From Stagonosporopsis chrysanthemi (Eukaryota > Ascomycota > Dothideomycetes > Pleosporales > Didymellaceae), in contig JAFISE010000032.1 in NCBI GenBank assembly GCA_022560025.1, forward strand, positions 124,001 through 188,000: a stretch of DNA of 64,000 nt, written 5' to 3'. A model generated the notes under the pieces. The model was not told where the DNA came from. It saw nothing but the letters and a program-made list of their open reading frames with translations, and searched no databases. A program made the position numbers and the translations under genes. Below, one piece after another: positions 1-11,378 of the stretch. The first letter of the stretch is position 1; each line of letters starts with the position of its first letter.

Positions 1-1
1 T

Positions 2-1675
2 TTGACACTAAAGACTGAGGCATTGCGACGTATACTTAAACAACCCCGCGAGTTCTTCGACAAGGATGAGAACAACATGGTGCATCTAGCGGAGACCCTG
101 GACCACTTCGCCGAAGAAGCTCGCAACCTTCCAGGACGCTTTGCAGGCATATTCCTTTCCATGTTCCTTGTCATGTCAATCTCGATCATTTGGAGCATGT
201 CCATTTCCTGGAAGTTGACCCTCGTTGCTTTGGCATCAGGGCCTATCATGTATGCTATCACACAGGCATACAATCTGATCAGCAGCCACTGGGAGAATCT
301 TGCCAACGGGTCGGCCGATAGCGTGGGCCAGATACTTCACGAAACTTTTGTCAACATTCGTACTGTGCGCTGTCTGACCCTGGAAGATCATTTCCAGAAA
401 CAGTATGAGCAAGCAACAGCGAGCGCTTTGAAAATCGGCGTGAAGCGCGCAATCTACTCCGGATCGATCTTTGGCCTCCTCAATACTTCTTCCCAGTTCA
501 TTATCATCACTCTCTTCTGGTTCGGAGCATGGCTGATCTCACGTAGAGAGCATACTGTTCTTAGTATCACGGAGACATTCATGATTCTCATGCTGTCTAT
601 CAACGACCTCAGTCAGATGTCACAATACATGACTCAAGTCAACATTGCCCGAGAAGCTGGCGCACGCCTGCTTCGTCTCGCTCGCCTTCCCGAAACTTCA
701 CATGAGGATCATGGAACCAACAAGATAGAGTCTGCCGGCGACATCTGCTTCAATAGCGTCTCCTTCACTTACCCTACCCGAAACGACCACCAAGTGTTAC
801 ATAACATCTCCTTCTCTATCCCTCGTGGCTCTTGTACAGCAATAGTGGGCTCCTCAGGGAGCGGCAAATCCACCATTGCCGCCCTACTACTGAAGCTGTA
901 TCCCCCGAACCAAAACCTGAACACTTTCCTCGCCTCTGAAGGCAAAGATCTCACTGTTTCAGGCCATAACATCAGAACTCTCGACACTAGCTCCCTCCGC
1001 TCGCATATGGCCATAGTCAGCCAAACACCCGTCCTCTTTCCTGGCACCATCGCACAAAATATCGCGTACGCAATATCGCCATCAAGCCCAGAATCAGGCA
1101 TGGAAAGCATCCGCGCCGCCGCTGACGCAGCAGGCGTGAGCGAATTCATCGACAGCCTGCCCAATGGATACCAAACGCTCATTGGCGACGGCGGCACCGT
1201 GCTCTCTGGAGGCCAAAGCCAGCGGATCGCTATCGCACGCGCACTGGTGCGAAATCCAGACATCCTCATCCTCGACGAGGCGACGAGTGCGCTCGACGTT
1301 GTCGCTGCGAGTACGATCCGCGACACGGTTCTGCGGCTTATTTCCTCGCCCTCTGAGCATGACGATACGGGCGAGTCGCGGCTCAGCCCGGGTAGTAGGA
1401 CCGGTGGGTTTTGGGATGCAAAGGACTGGGACGCGAATGATGGTGTGGTTGGTACGCCGGGCTGGGTTCGTGCGAGAGGCAGGGGTGCGAAGGGCAAAGG
1501 GAAGAAGAAACAAATGACGGTTATTATCATCACGCATGCAAAGGAGATGATGAGTATAGCTGAGCATATCATCATGTTGGACAAGGGGAGGGTCGTTGAG
1601 GAGGGCGGGTTCGCTGAGTTGAAGAGGAAGAGGGGCGGTGCTTTTGCGAAGTTATTGCGAGGAGAAGCAGAGTAA
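2..1675 (+). CDS. Ste6-type ABC exporter, C-terminal half (5' end outside window)
   Basis: This is the second transmembrane domain plus second nucleotide-binding domain of an ABCB full transporter. It resembles the fungal a-factor pheromone exporter Ste6, which pumps lipidated peptides or drugs across the plasma membrane. The frame is open at the window edge, so the first half lies upstream. Residues 1-220 are the hydrophobic TMD2. The NBD then shows Walker A (GSSGSGKST, about residue 282), the signature LSGGQSQR (about 401), Walker B ILILDEATSALD (about 421-432) and the H-loop His in IITHAKE (about 512). The gap from D-loop to H-loop is about 80 residues against about 30 in typical ABCB NBDs. 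It is filled by a polar, Gly/Lys-rich insert. The family call is firm; the pheromone substrate is inferred. Confidence 0.88.
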   Translation: MTLKTEALRRILKQPREFFDKDENNMVHLAETLDHFAEEARNLPGRFAGIFLSMFLVMSISIIWSMSISWKLTLVALASGPIMYAITQAYNLISSHWENLANGSADSVGQILHETFVNIRTVRCLTLEDHFQKQYEQATASALKIGVKRAIYSGSIFGLLNTSSQFIIITLFWFGAWLISRREHTVLSITETFMILMLSINDLSQMSQYMTQVNIAREAGARLLRLARLPETSHEDHGTNKIESAGDICFNSVSFTYPTRNDHQVLHNISFSIPRGSCTAIVGSSGSGKSTIAALLLKLYPPNQNLNTFLASEGKDLTVSGHNIRTLDTSSLRSHMAIVSQTPVLFPGTIAQNIAYAISPSSPESGMESIRAAADAAGVSEFIDSLPNGYQTLIGDGGTVLSGGQSQRIAIARALVRNPDILILDEATSALDVVAASTIRDTVLRLISSPSEHDDTGESRLSPGSRTGGFWDAKDWDANDGVVGTPGWVRARGRGAKGKGKKKQMTVIIITHAKEMMSIAEHIIMLDKGRVVEEGGFAELKRKRGGAFAKLLRGEAE

Positions 1676-1834
1676 ACGTCGAAACTGCCGAGGTGATACT
1701 TGTGTTTGATGGTTCGAACGTAATTGCAGTTTAAGAATTTCTAGACTACATCTATATGGCCTTGTCCTCATGGTTCCGGATATATCGTACAATGTGTTAC
1801 ACATTAGATTTCTAGGAGAAAGCGGAAGGCTCAT

Positions 1835-3382
1835 TCACCCTTGAATCACCCGCTGCGCCCCTTGGGCCGCTAAGCAGATACCGCGCAATATCCCCATCTT
1901 CGTCCTCTGTAGCCCACCGTTTCCGGCGAAAATGAGAGTCGACCCAAGCACTGTGGCTAAACCAAGCCCCACGGCGGCGTTCAATATCCTTGCCTGCCTC
2001 TGCGATGCCTGATAGATCTCAGAATACCGCATGTTGCTGAAAGTAACGCGCGAATACTGTGTTGCCCAGCCCAAACTAGGAAGATGGACGTATAGTGTCT
2101 CTTCGACCCACTTGCGAAGGAGATACAGCGGTTTTGTGACATCTGACGCCATCTCCCGGTAATTACCCAACGCAAGATCGTTGATGGTCTGGGCATCCGG
2201 TGTGCGCTCCTTTGTATACTCGTTCAGCGCTTTGGTGCGATCATTGGGGTATCTGTCCAGGAATTCGAAAAGCACACGGACATCTTCGAGGCCGGCGTTC
2301 ATTCCCTGGCCGTAGAAGGGCACCATGGCGTGTGCGGCGTCGCCGACAATGACTCCGGAGTCTTGGTAGTGGTAGGGCGTGCACTTGATGGAGATCAAGG
2401 GCAGGTGTTCGTTGTTTGAGAATTGGTTCTTCAAATCCTCCTCTGTGATCAGTTCGGGTACCACGGCAGGGAAGTTTTTGCTGAAGTACTCGACAACTTT
2501 GCCAGATGCTTCGAGCTTCTCGAACCCGTCTTTTGACATGAAAAGTGTTGAGGTAAAGGTCTTGTCGGTGTTCGGGATGGCAATGAACATGGACTCGTCC
2601 GCTGGCCAGATGTGTAAGTAGTTTGGCGGGATTCGGAAGTCGCCGTCAGGTGTGGTTGGGACGCCGAATTGACACCAGAGCTTGTCGATATACTCTTGCT
2701 GATAGGTCATGGGGACGAACTTCATCAAATGATTCCGTACGGCAGAGTGGGCTCCATCGGCACCGATGAGCAAGTCAAAGGTCAGCTTGAATTCTGGCCC
2801 TTGAGTGAGTAAGTCTTTCTTTTCCGTACGATTCTCAAACCAAGCGGATTTCTTCTTAAAATCAACACCAATCATCTTGTGCTTGAAGAAGAACTTGACG
2901 TTCGGCATAGCATCTAGGTGATCAATTAAGGCTCTGTTTAGTTGCGTTCGATCCATAGCCAGCAAGTCCTGCTTGTAATTAGCTATATTCAGCTTCATCT
3001 GTTAAAAAGAACTTACACGGCCGTGTGCATCGTATTGCTGTGCCTCGCGTACGTATTCCCCATGCTTCCTGACATGAATCATGCGACCGTGCATGGGCAC
3101 GGTGTTCGCGAGCACTGCATCTGCGAGATCTGATAGGCCAGTCTGCCGCAGCGAGTTGATGCCACGCTCAGAGAGGGCCAGGTTGATGGATTTGGTGTTT
3201 AGCGGAGCTGTTGAAGGATCTCGAATGTCTTCGCTCTGTTAGTTGGGCAGGTTCAAAGTTGACTGTCGTGGCGAGAACGAACCTGGTCTCAGTTCGTAGA
3301 TTTCTACATCATGACCTCGCACGGCAGCGTAGAGGGCAGCGAGAGCGCCAACTGGGCCGGCTCCGACTACCACTGTCTTCAT
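1835..3382 (-). CDS. BNA4: Kynurenine 3-monooxygenase (BNA4/KMO)
   Basis: This FAD/NADPH hydroxylase converts L-kynurenine to 3-hydroxykynurenine in the de novo NAD pathway at the outer mitochondrial membrane. Exons on the minus strand are 3382-3283, 3228-3017 and 2968-1835, joining to 481 aa with all phases consistent. The N-terminus carries the Rossmann motif VVVGAGPVGALAALYA. The family sequence INLALSERG follows in exon 2. Exon 3 has the GADGAHSAVR FAD motif and GDAAHAMVPFYGQGMNAG. A hydrophobic C-terminal segment (AVGLGLATVLGSTLIFAG) fits the membrane anchor of KMO. It is transcribed divergently from MAP1 with 539 bp between the start codons. Two short introns have GT-AG ends (GTTCGT and GTAAGT donors). 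Identification is firm. Confidence 0.95.
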
Positions 3383-3921
3383 GGTTGTTGTGATTGATGG
3401 TGCAAAGAAAATCGATGGGATTGCGCGAGTCTGAAAACGGATGCGCGGGAAGACAAGTAAAGTATCGGCGTAATGGAACTTGTGAGAGATCTAGATCACA
3501 TGCACATTTGTCGATTTTTCGCTGCTAGCAGCTGCAATGGCGCAATCATATTTATACAGTGAGAGTTTAAGGTAATTACGACTAGAAATTATGGCGGCAA
3601 CTTTTGCACAGCATGAGACAGCCTCGGAACGTATCGTGCGCCGCAAGAGGCAAGAGTATTTCTCAACGGTCTAGTTAGTCAGCATCGAACGATCGGCGTT
3701 TCCATGGGGCTGGACCCTTGTTCGCCGCCTGATTCCGAGCACAAGTTCGGTGTTCAGGTCGTGGTGCCTATCACAGCGACCAAAACTTCATTTTCGTGCG
3801 GCGTAGCGGCATTCGTGGTGTGCGTGTTATCAAGTACTATATATCTGCCTTGTATCTTGGGCCACCGGCACAGAACGTGCATTCTCGCTCGTGACTTCTC
3901 ACATCCTAAAATCTTGCAAAA
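3383..3921. other. Divergent intergenic region KMO/MAP1
   Basis: This is the shared upstream region of two divergent genes. I see no convincing ORF and no strong TATA element. It presumably holds both promoters. Confidence 0.5.
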
Positions 3922-5276
3922 ATGGCTGGAGATGCCCCACGCAAGTGCAGCGGCGGAGACTGCGACAACGATGCCGGCTCGCTGCAATGTCCGAACTGCC
4001 AAAAGCTGGGCAAGGAGAGCTACTTCTGCTCGCAAGACTGCTTCAAGCGTAACTGGGTACGTAACTCTACACTTTGGGCGTTGTACTCCAGGTCTGACAT
4101 GGACGTAGGCCGATCACAAGAAGGCGCACAAGTCGCAAAATGGTATTCTCTCCAACATCTTCACGCCGAAAGTAGTTTCTAAACCGGATCCAGCGACCGG
4201 GCACTTCAATCCTTTCCCGACCTTTCCCTATACCGGTACTCTGAGGCCCGTATACCCGTTGTCTCCAAAGCGCGAAGTAAAGAAGAGCATCAAGCTTCCA
4301 GATTACTCGAAGGACGGCATACCGCGCTCGGAACAAGTCTTCGTGAACAGGAACAAGATCGCAATTCTCACAAAGGAGGAGCAAGATGGCATGCGCAAGG
4401 TCTGCCGGCTGGCGCGTGAGGTCCTGGATATTGCAGCTGCAGCGGCGAAGCCTGGTGTAACCACCGACTACATTGACGAGATCGTTCACAATGCTTGCAT
4501 GGAGCGCGACGTAAGGGAGACTCTTCTCAAGATACGCGCCGTCAGCTAACATAAGCAGTCGTACCCATCACCTCTCAATTACTGCCACTTCCCTAAGTCG
4601 GTATGCACATCGGTCAACGAAGTCATCTGCCACGGCATTCCTGACCAGCGCGTCCTCAAAGACGGCGATATCCTAAACATCGATGTCACGCTCTACCACG
4701 GCGGATTCCACGGAGACTTGAACGAGACATACTACATTGGCGAAAAAGCTTTGGCGGATCCTGATGCCGTACGCGTCACCGAGACAGCACGCGAATGCTT
4801 AGATCAGGCCATCGAGCTTGTCAAGCCAGGAACACTCTTCCGTGAGTATGGCAACGTCATTGAGAAACACGCCAAGAGCCAGAAATGTGGTGTCATCAGG
4901 ACCTATTGTGGTCACGGTATCAACCAGCTCTTCCACTGCGCTCCGAACGTTCCCCACTACGCAAAGAACAAGGCCATCGGAGCAGCGAAGCCTGGCATGT
5001 GCTTCACCATTGAACCCATGATCAGTATTGGATCCTATAGGGACAAGACTTGGCCAGATGACTGGACCAGTGCAACGCAAGACGGTTCGCTGACCGCTCA
5101 GTTCGGTAGGTCTCGCGTGAACCCCATTCGAAAAACTTACTTACCAATGAACAGAACACACTCTGCTCGTCACCGAAGATGGTGTGGAGATTCTCACCGC
5201 CAGGCTCCCCAACTCTCCTGGCGGCCCTGTGCCCAGGGTAGCTCCGGTGAACGGTGAGGCGACAGCGGCGGCATAA
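3922..5276 (+). CDS. MAP1: Methionine aminopeptidase 1
   Basis: This cytosolic, ribosome-associated metalloprotease removes the initiator Met from nascent proteins. Exons are 3922-4056, 4109-4510, 4559-5105 and 5155-5276, giving 401 aa, the usual fungal length. Residues 8-45 form a Cys-rich, zinc-finger-like N-terminus (CSGGDCDNDAG, CPNCQ, YFCSQDCF), which is diagnostic for type 1 over type 2 eukaryotic MetAPs. The peptidase core shows the metal ligands: two Asp in NIDVTLYHGGFHGDLNETY, the His region of YCGHGINQLFHCAP, Glu in FTIEPMI and the terminal Glu in VTEDGVEILTAR. The last intron splits the codon just before that final metal-binding segment, so a missed intron would remove a catalytic ligand. 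Identification is firm. Confidence 0.95.
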
Positions 5277-6157
5277 TGTGTACAAGCAACCTATACATCA
5301 GACCAACAATTTTTCAGCCACTCCAAGTGCCGCTCGACAGATGCCGGGGCTGAAACACCGTGGCCTCATGATAGCCATTGGAGGAGGCATCAGGCGGACA
5401 CACTGGGGTTGGGAATGATTCGTCGACCACGGAAGGGGTGGACGTGGTTAGGGCTGCTCATATAGTGACTCCTGCGCATGATGGTAGGGAGAAAAGGACA
5501 CATCGCAGGCAGTGAGGGTTGCCATCATACTTGATTGAAGAAGATGTCAACATGTCGACATACTTCAATACTTGGATATCGTTTAATGTTGGGTCCTCAG
5601 CATCACATCTTGAATAGCACCTTGGAAGTGCCCTTACAAGGGCTTTGAGTCTGGATATCATGAATATGCGTGCCGAGCTTTCGTGACATGGCTGGAGCTC
5701 AGCATGCATCACGACTTTCACATGAGCTTCCACCTTGATTAGGGTTGGCTCGCCGCTAGAGACGCACAGCAGTAAGCGAGCACGCCTTGACCTCAACCAG
5801 GGCATGGCAAGAGGCGTCTGTCTCTGCAAACGTCATCTAGACATTATCGCTGCCTGGTAACTGATAGCTTGATTCCTTACACAATAACCTTCTGTACATC
5901 CTTGCGTCCAAACTCTTTGGCAAGTACAGTGATTGCGTGCTACGTCATCACAGCCTACCTCCAGCTTCCACGCCCCGCTGCGCACGAGCTAGCTTACCGC
6001 GTCTAGCCCGCAACCTGCAAACACACGACCGCATCCGCTCCCAACCACACACCTCACTCGCAATCGTACCGCTACGTAGCATCTAGGCTGTATCGCCAGC
6101 TCCCGTCAAACCTCACCCTACCAATCCTCGTACTGCGCTGCACAAGAGCCCTCCACA
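5277..6157. other. Intergenic, MAP1 to ERV14
   Basis: About 880 bp hold the MAP1 3' UTR and the ERV14 promoter. A 123-codon open frame on the minus strand (5458-5829) has no recognisable domain and an Arg/Leu/Ser-rich composition. I do not support it as a gene. Confidence 0.5.
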
Positions 6158-6766
6158 ATGACCGGCGAAGCATGGTTGTACCTTCTGGCGGTGTTGATAA
6201 ACGCCGTCAACCTGTTCTTGCAGGTCTTCTTCACGATTATGTACAGCGATCTGGAATGGTGAGTGCACAGCCTTTGTGGACACGCGCTCTGCGTAGTCCT
6301 GGCTCTACTCGAGTCGCGTCTGTGTGCAAGCAAATGCTAAATTTGCGCCAGTGACTATATCAACCCTATCGACCTCTGCAACCGCCTGAACACCTACATC
6401 ATCCCCGAGGCCGCCGTTCACGCTTTCCTGACCTTCCTTTTCCTCATCAATGGATACTGGGTCGCGCTTATTCTCAACCTGCCCCTCCTGGCATGGAATG
6501 GCAAGAAGTATGGTACATGTGGCTGCATAAGGAGGATGTGTTGCTGACGAAACACAGGATTTTTGAGAAGAACCACTTGCTCGACGCAACAGAAATCTTC
6601 AGGAAGCTGAATGTTCACAAGAAGGTATGATTTGACCGAGCATCTCCGAACTTGGCCCGCTGACTCTGTCTAGGAATCCTTCATCAAGCTTGGTTTCCAC
6701 CTGCTGATGTTCTTCTTCTACCTGTACAGCATGATCGTTGCTCTCATCCGCGACGAGACCCACTAA
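6158..6766 (+). CDS. ERV14: COPII cargo receptor Erv14 / cornichon
   Basis: This small ER membrane protein packages transmembrane cargo into COPII vesicles. Exons 6158-6258, 6352-6507, 6558-6624 and 6674-6766 give 138 aa, the exact size range of the family. It has three hydrophobic segments: the N-terminal LYLLAVLINAVNLFLQVFF, a central FLTFLFLINGYWVALILNL, and the C-terminal LLMFFFYLYSMIVALI. The family blocks SDLECDYINPIDLCNRLN and ATEIFRKLNVHKK (the COPII-binding IFRxL region) are intact. Two introns split codons (Cys and Lys) and restore family residues when removed, which validates the junctions. Its 3' end faces the TRAX gene. Identification is firm. Confidence 0.96.
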
Positions 6767-7160
6767 GTGCGCACGCCGCAGCTCCGGCAATACTGTTCTA
6801 GGCTGAATTTCTTTCCATTGGTTGGGCTGGATACCTCTGGGAACGTATAAAGGAGCTTGGTCAACTTGACACAAGTAGGCACGCCTTGTATGTACGGGCA
6901 GACAGGAGACAACACATCGATGAGTGTTTGAAAGTAAGTGAACAGGGACCTAGAAACGATGGATACCAACAAGAGGGCTGGGGGCGGACTGAAATGATTG
7001 TTGCATCGGACGAATTTATGTTCTTATGGGCTATGATAGCGTTGACATGTAAGCCTTTCTGTATATGAAGGATGTATGTATGCTCTCGGGCAACATCACA
7101 AATATCGCTTTTGCGTAATGCTTCAATTGTGATATCCTTGAACATAGGCTCCATTGGGGC
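6767..7160. other. Convergent 3' region ERV14/TRAX
   Basis: About 390 bp between two 3' ends. No gene or clear signal was seen. Confidence 0.5.
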
Positions 7161-8197
7161 CTAAAAGCTTTCGACCTCTGCCCGTTTATCGCTACTCATA
7201 TCTGGCATCCACCCCTTCGGTCTCTCCGAGCCACGCACCGTAAGGCCATACAGCGCCTTCTCCACCTTGTCAACACACTCGCGCAGAACCGGCATCTTCT
7301 TCGTTTCCAACTCGCTCACCCACTTCGGCCCGAACGGAGCGTCGAACATCTCCAGCTGCAACCTGATCGAGCGCAGGTCGTCCAAAACGGTCCTTGGCTT
7401 CTGGCTGTCACCGGCCGCGGGTGCTTGCGAATCAATGTCCATCTGATCCGCCACGTCTGCCGCGGCTGGCAACCTCGATGCTGACGTCGCCTTTACCCGA
7501 CCAGCAGGGAGCTTGCCATTAGTAGCCATCGAGGTGACGCTGAAACGCATCAACTCACCAGTCATGTCGCAGATGCCCAGGATGTAGTCTTCCGGGGTAA
7601 GCGGTACGACATAGTCTTCTTCTGTCACGTCTCCTTGCTTAGTCTCGCCTTTGCTGAGAGCTGCGATCTTGGCCTTAGCCTCATCATACGAGATTAGAGA
7701 TTGTGTCTCCAGGTAGTGGTGGAAAGACAGCGCTTCGATGAATTCCTGGTTGCCACCTGTGATGTTGTGCGCATAGCGGTGCGCGTTGAGAGATTGGAGG
7801 TCCGAGGCTATGGTAGAGTATTGCTTTTGAATTGTGTCCCAGTATTGCGCGTTGGATTTGTTGACGAAGGGTGGGACTGCTTGGCCTACGTTGCGGACTC
7901 TGTTTGGTCTTGTTAATACAGGTATAAGGTACTGCTTTCGGTGGAGCAAACCTCTGTAGTGTGAATATACTGCCGCATGTCAACTCTACACCAGCAATGC
8001 ACAGAATGGTATGTTTACATCTTCTTACTTGACGCGGTAATATCTCTTGACGCTTTGATGATCCTCTCACGGCGATCGTGATGCTCGTCCAGCTCTTTTC
8101 GGAAGCCTTCGAACATGGCGATGAACGGGCCACTTGGCTGCTCGGGCTTGCCTGAGTCCGCCATGTTTTCGTCTCTCTTGCGTTTGTTCTGACTCAT
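7161..8197 (-). CDS. Translin-associated protein X (TRAX)
   Basis: TRAX pairs with translin to form C3PO, a nuclease assembly that trims RNA (tRNA 5' leaders in Neurospora, small-RNA passenger strands in animals). Minus-strand exons are 8197-8019, 7969-7952 (18 nt) and 7899-7161, giving 311 aa. The N-terminus has a basic stretch (KRKRD) and then FEGFRKELDEHHDRRERI, the classic TRAX opening helix. The spliced junctions read SSKKIIFTLQRVRNVG, matching the family block that spans the tiny middle exon. Later blocks include YAHNITGGNQEFIEALSFHHYLE, and DYILGICDMTGELMRFSVTS, which carries the acidic catalytic-type residues. There is an Ala/Ser-rich insert around residues 195-225. A partner translin gene is not in the window. 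Confidence is high for the family and good for the microexon. Confidence 0.92.
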
Positions 8198-8458
8198 TTG
8201 CTTCGAAAAGGAACCTCGTTGACGCGATTGAAGGGTCTGGCGATGACGAAGGGCAAACGGTGCACGCGCGCTGGCACGTGGGAGCTAGCTGCATCAGGAC
8301 TCGGGTGGCTCGGCTGCGAATGCTGGTCTTGCGATGGCTAGAGTTGCAGATGATCCCCAATCGTTTCCCATGCTCCGTCGCTCTCATCAAGCTTTGTGTT
8401 TCCTTGCAGTTACATTCTCATTGTTCTTGTACGCAGTAGCGGGATCGTTCTAGCTCCC

Positions 8459-9797
8459 ATGGCGTTTTCCACCTTCTTCCGCAGTCCTCCCCTGGTGTTC
8501 ACTACTGCTTCACTGCTTCGCGCAGTGTTTCTCGTTTATGGGTTGTGGCAGGATGCAAATTCACCAATGAAGTATACGGACATCGACTACTTCGTCTTCA
8601 CGGATGCAGCCCGGTTCATGGCTCGTGGCCAGTCTCCTTATGCGCGCGATACATACAGGTATACGCCCCTATTAGCATGGATGATATATCCCACGACATG
8701 GCCTGGGACTTTCTGGTTCTCATCAGGAAAGGCGCTCTTCGCCATTAGCGATGTTGTTGCGGGCTGGATGATGTATCGCATCTTGAAGGAGTATCGGGGC
8801 ATGCAGAATGAAAGAGCTTTGAAATTCGCGAGCATCTGGCTGTTGAACCCCATGGTTGCAACAATCAGTACAAGAGGCAGCTCCGAGGGCCTGCTGGGAG
8901 TTTTTGTGACGGCCCTTCTTTGGGCAGTATTAGCGAAGCAGGTGGTGTTGGCAGGTTTGCTGATGGGTCTTGCTGTGCACTTCAAGATCTATCCGTTCAT
9001 CTATGCTGCTGCGATTGTTTGGTGGCTCGACGAAACGCAGACCGGAAACGTCAAAAGCGAAATGCGGAGCAGCAGACAGAGCTCAATATTCGACAAGCTA
9101 CTAGCATTCATCAACCCACAGCGCGTGAAGCTTGCCATCACCAGCATCATCACGTTTGCGGCTCTGAATGCTTTCATGTACCAGGTGTACGGTTGGCCAT
9201 TCCTAGAGCACAGTTACTTCTACCACCTCACTCGCATCGATCATCGCCACAACTTCTCGCCGTATAACACCCTTCTCTATCTCAATTCCTCTCCAGGAGG
9301 TAGTCAATCGTTCTTCCAACTTGAGCGTCTTGCGTTCGTGCCTCAAATCGTTCTTAGCGCTGTTATAATCCCCTTGGTACTGGCTAAGAAGGACCTTCCT
9401 TCAACAATGCTAGCTCAAACCTTTGCTTTTGTAGCATTTAACAAGGTCTGCACAAGTCAAGTAAGCAAAGTGCCAGCCCGAACTGCCCAACAGCAGATGA
9501 CTGATGACGTGGCAGTATTTCCTCTGGTACATGATGTTCTTGCCATACTACCTACCTGATTCGGTCCTTCTGCGGTCCCGTACGGTCGGTGGAGCTTCGC
9601 TTGCATTATGGATAGCAGGTCAGGCAGCATGGTTGCAGCAAGGGTTTCAGCTGGAGTTCAACGGCTACTCCACCTTTGCGCCAGGTCTTTGGCTCTCAAG
9701 CATCGCATTCTTCGTGGTGAATACAGGCATACTAGGCGTCATCATTTATGATACAAGGAGCAAAGGAAAGGCGGGGCAAGCGAAGAAAAGACTTTGA
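8459..9797 (+). CDS. GPI14: GPI mannosyltransferase 1 (GPI14/PIG-M)
   Basis: This ER enzyme adds the first mannose to the GPI anchor precursor from dolichol-phosphate-mannose (GT50 family). Exons 8459-9460 and 9516-9797 give 427 aa, the typical length. A hydrophobic signal-anchor at residues 10-30 is followed by the lumenal DXD-type motif in YTDIDYFVFTDAA, then QSPYARDTYRYTPLLAW, a signature block of the family. Multiple membrane spans follow, with HFKIYPFIYA, another PIG-M hallmark, near residue 180. The intron (GTAAGC...GGCAG) joins CTSQ to YFLWYMMFLPYYLP. It is transcribed divergently from TRAX with 261 bp between start codons, so the two probably share a promoter region. Identification is firm. 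Confidence 0.94.
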
Positions 9798-10052
9798 TCG
9801 CGTTATGTAGATGAGTTGACCTAAGAGGCCTCAACGTCAAGCATATCCTATCACCCCTCCGTAGGACAGGAGGTAGCAGAGCAGTCTTTGTAAAACCCAA
9901 TAGCAGATGCGCCCGTTCCCTGCTCATAAACAACGTCTCGTTTCCCTGAATTCATCCACCCATAAGTTCGTAATATCTGGTATATCTTTATGCTAAAGGT
10001 GATGACCCGTAACTCCAATTCGTATGCATGCCAAGATGAAGAACCCCAAAAC

Positions 10053-11378
10053 CTAACCTCCCCACACATGCCGTGTGTTCAACAACTTCGGCGCCTTGCC
10101 GTTAACGCGTGTCACTTTGTACGTGCCCTTCGAGTTGCCTGGTAGATCGTCGACCAGCACGACCTTCTGCAGGTTGCGCATGTAAGTAAGTAGGTTCGAC
10201 ATTGGTAGTGCGTCATGTAGCGTGATTGATGTGATCGCATCACGCTGCTCCCGCGGTAATCGTTGCTCCAAGAAGAGGAAATTGAATAGTGTGTTGTATG
10301 ATGAGAATGCAAGGGTGTTTAGCGTGTACGGCAATGTTGCTGTCTCGTTGTAGAGTTGCCGGCAAATATTGTTGAGTGGAGTAAAGCCATGTGTGACGTT
10401 GACATACGGCAGTGGCTTCTTGAACGGGTTGACAGCAGGCTGACTGTATACTGCGCAGCAGTACCTAAACACTGACACTACTTTGGGCTCAGTAGTGGTC
10501 CCTTTATTTCGGTACGTCTCGTAGCCGATCGCGATGGTTTTACCACCGAGGGCAAATTTGTATATCCGTACACGCACTTCCTCTGGAAGTCGTAGGAAAA
10601 GTGATTCGGACTGATTGATGGACCATCTGAACAGGTTAAATGAGGTTTCAAGCGGGGAGAGGTGAGCTTACAATTGGACTTCCCTTGATCGCTTCAGTAG
10701 CTGGCTGCCGAATAGATCTGCATTTGGATGCTTCGTCCTTTGGGCAACATAAGTCTTTGGAACGTAGATCTGCTTCTGGGCTTTGCTCTTGCTGCGCTTT
10801 CGACAAAGATCTGCTGCATCGGCCGAGTCGTCGTAGTGGTCAAACGTCGCACCCGTTTTCGACTTTACACCAAGTCCACTCGAAGCACTACTGCCTGTGC
10901 CATTGCTGCGAAGCTTTTGCACCTCTGATGGCGGTGTTGGGAGATAGCTGCCGCTCGGCTGTGTCACGTGTGGTTCTTTCTTCCTGACTTCTATTGTCCG
11001 CACAAACTCCTCATGGCTCCCGTGAATGCTCGGTTGCTTTGGTTTCGGAGGCTGCGTGGCACGGGTCTGCAAGGCTTTGTCGAAGAGACCTGCTAGAGAC
11101 TTCCGCGATTTCGGCGTGACTTCAACATCCGGGTCATACTGTGGAATCGACGTGGGTCCATTAAAGAGTTGTGATGTTCTCTTGAATATGGCAGAGCTCT
11201 TTGCACGGATACTGGAGGCCGTTGAAGAAATTGTGGGTACGGACACAAAACTGCTGGTTTCGCTGGGGCTGTCGGTCTTTCGTCGCTTACGACTGCCGTC
11301 CTCGTCATCTGGCGTCGAGTCTCCATTGTTGCGTGGCCGTGTTCTATCCTTCCTTGAATATGTGAATTTTGATTTCAT
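10053..11378 (-). CDS. Uncharacterised protein with F-box-like/DUF7730-type C-terminal domain
   Basis: Minus-strand exons 11378-10672 and 10626-10053 join to 426 aa. The first half is a low-complexity, Ser/Pro/Lys-rich region with a nuclear-localisation-like SRKRRKTDSPSET and no fold I can recognise. After the intron the sequence reads ESLFLRLPEEVRVRIYKFAL, the LPxEVRxxIY opening motif of an F-box-like domain family (DUF7730/2EXR type) that is greatly expanded in Dothideomycetes and related fungi. It continues with the typical NNICRQLYNETATLPYTLNTLAF block. Function is unknown; members of the family are mostly unstudied. The intron donor splits a Leu codon and the joined frame restores the motif, so the fusion of the two open frames is well supported. 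Confidence 0.75.

Noticed and set aside
769..1584. Long minus-strand open frame opposite the ABC transporter
   Set aside because: It is the reverse complement of the NBD-coding exon, is Ser/Pro/Arg-rich and has no domain.
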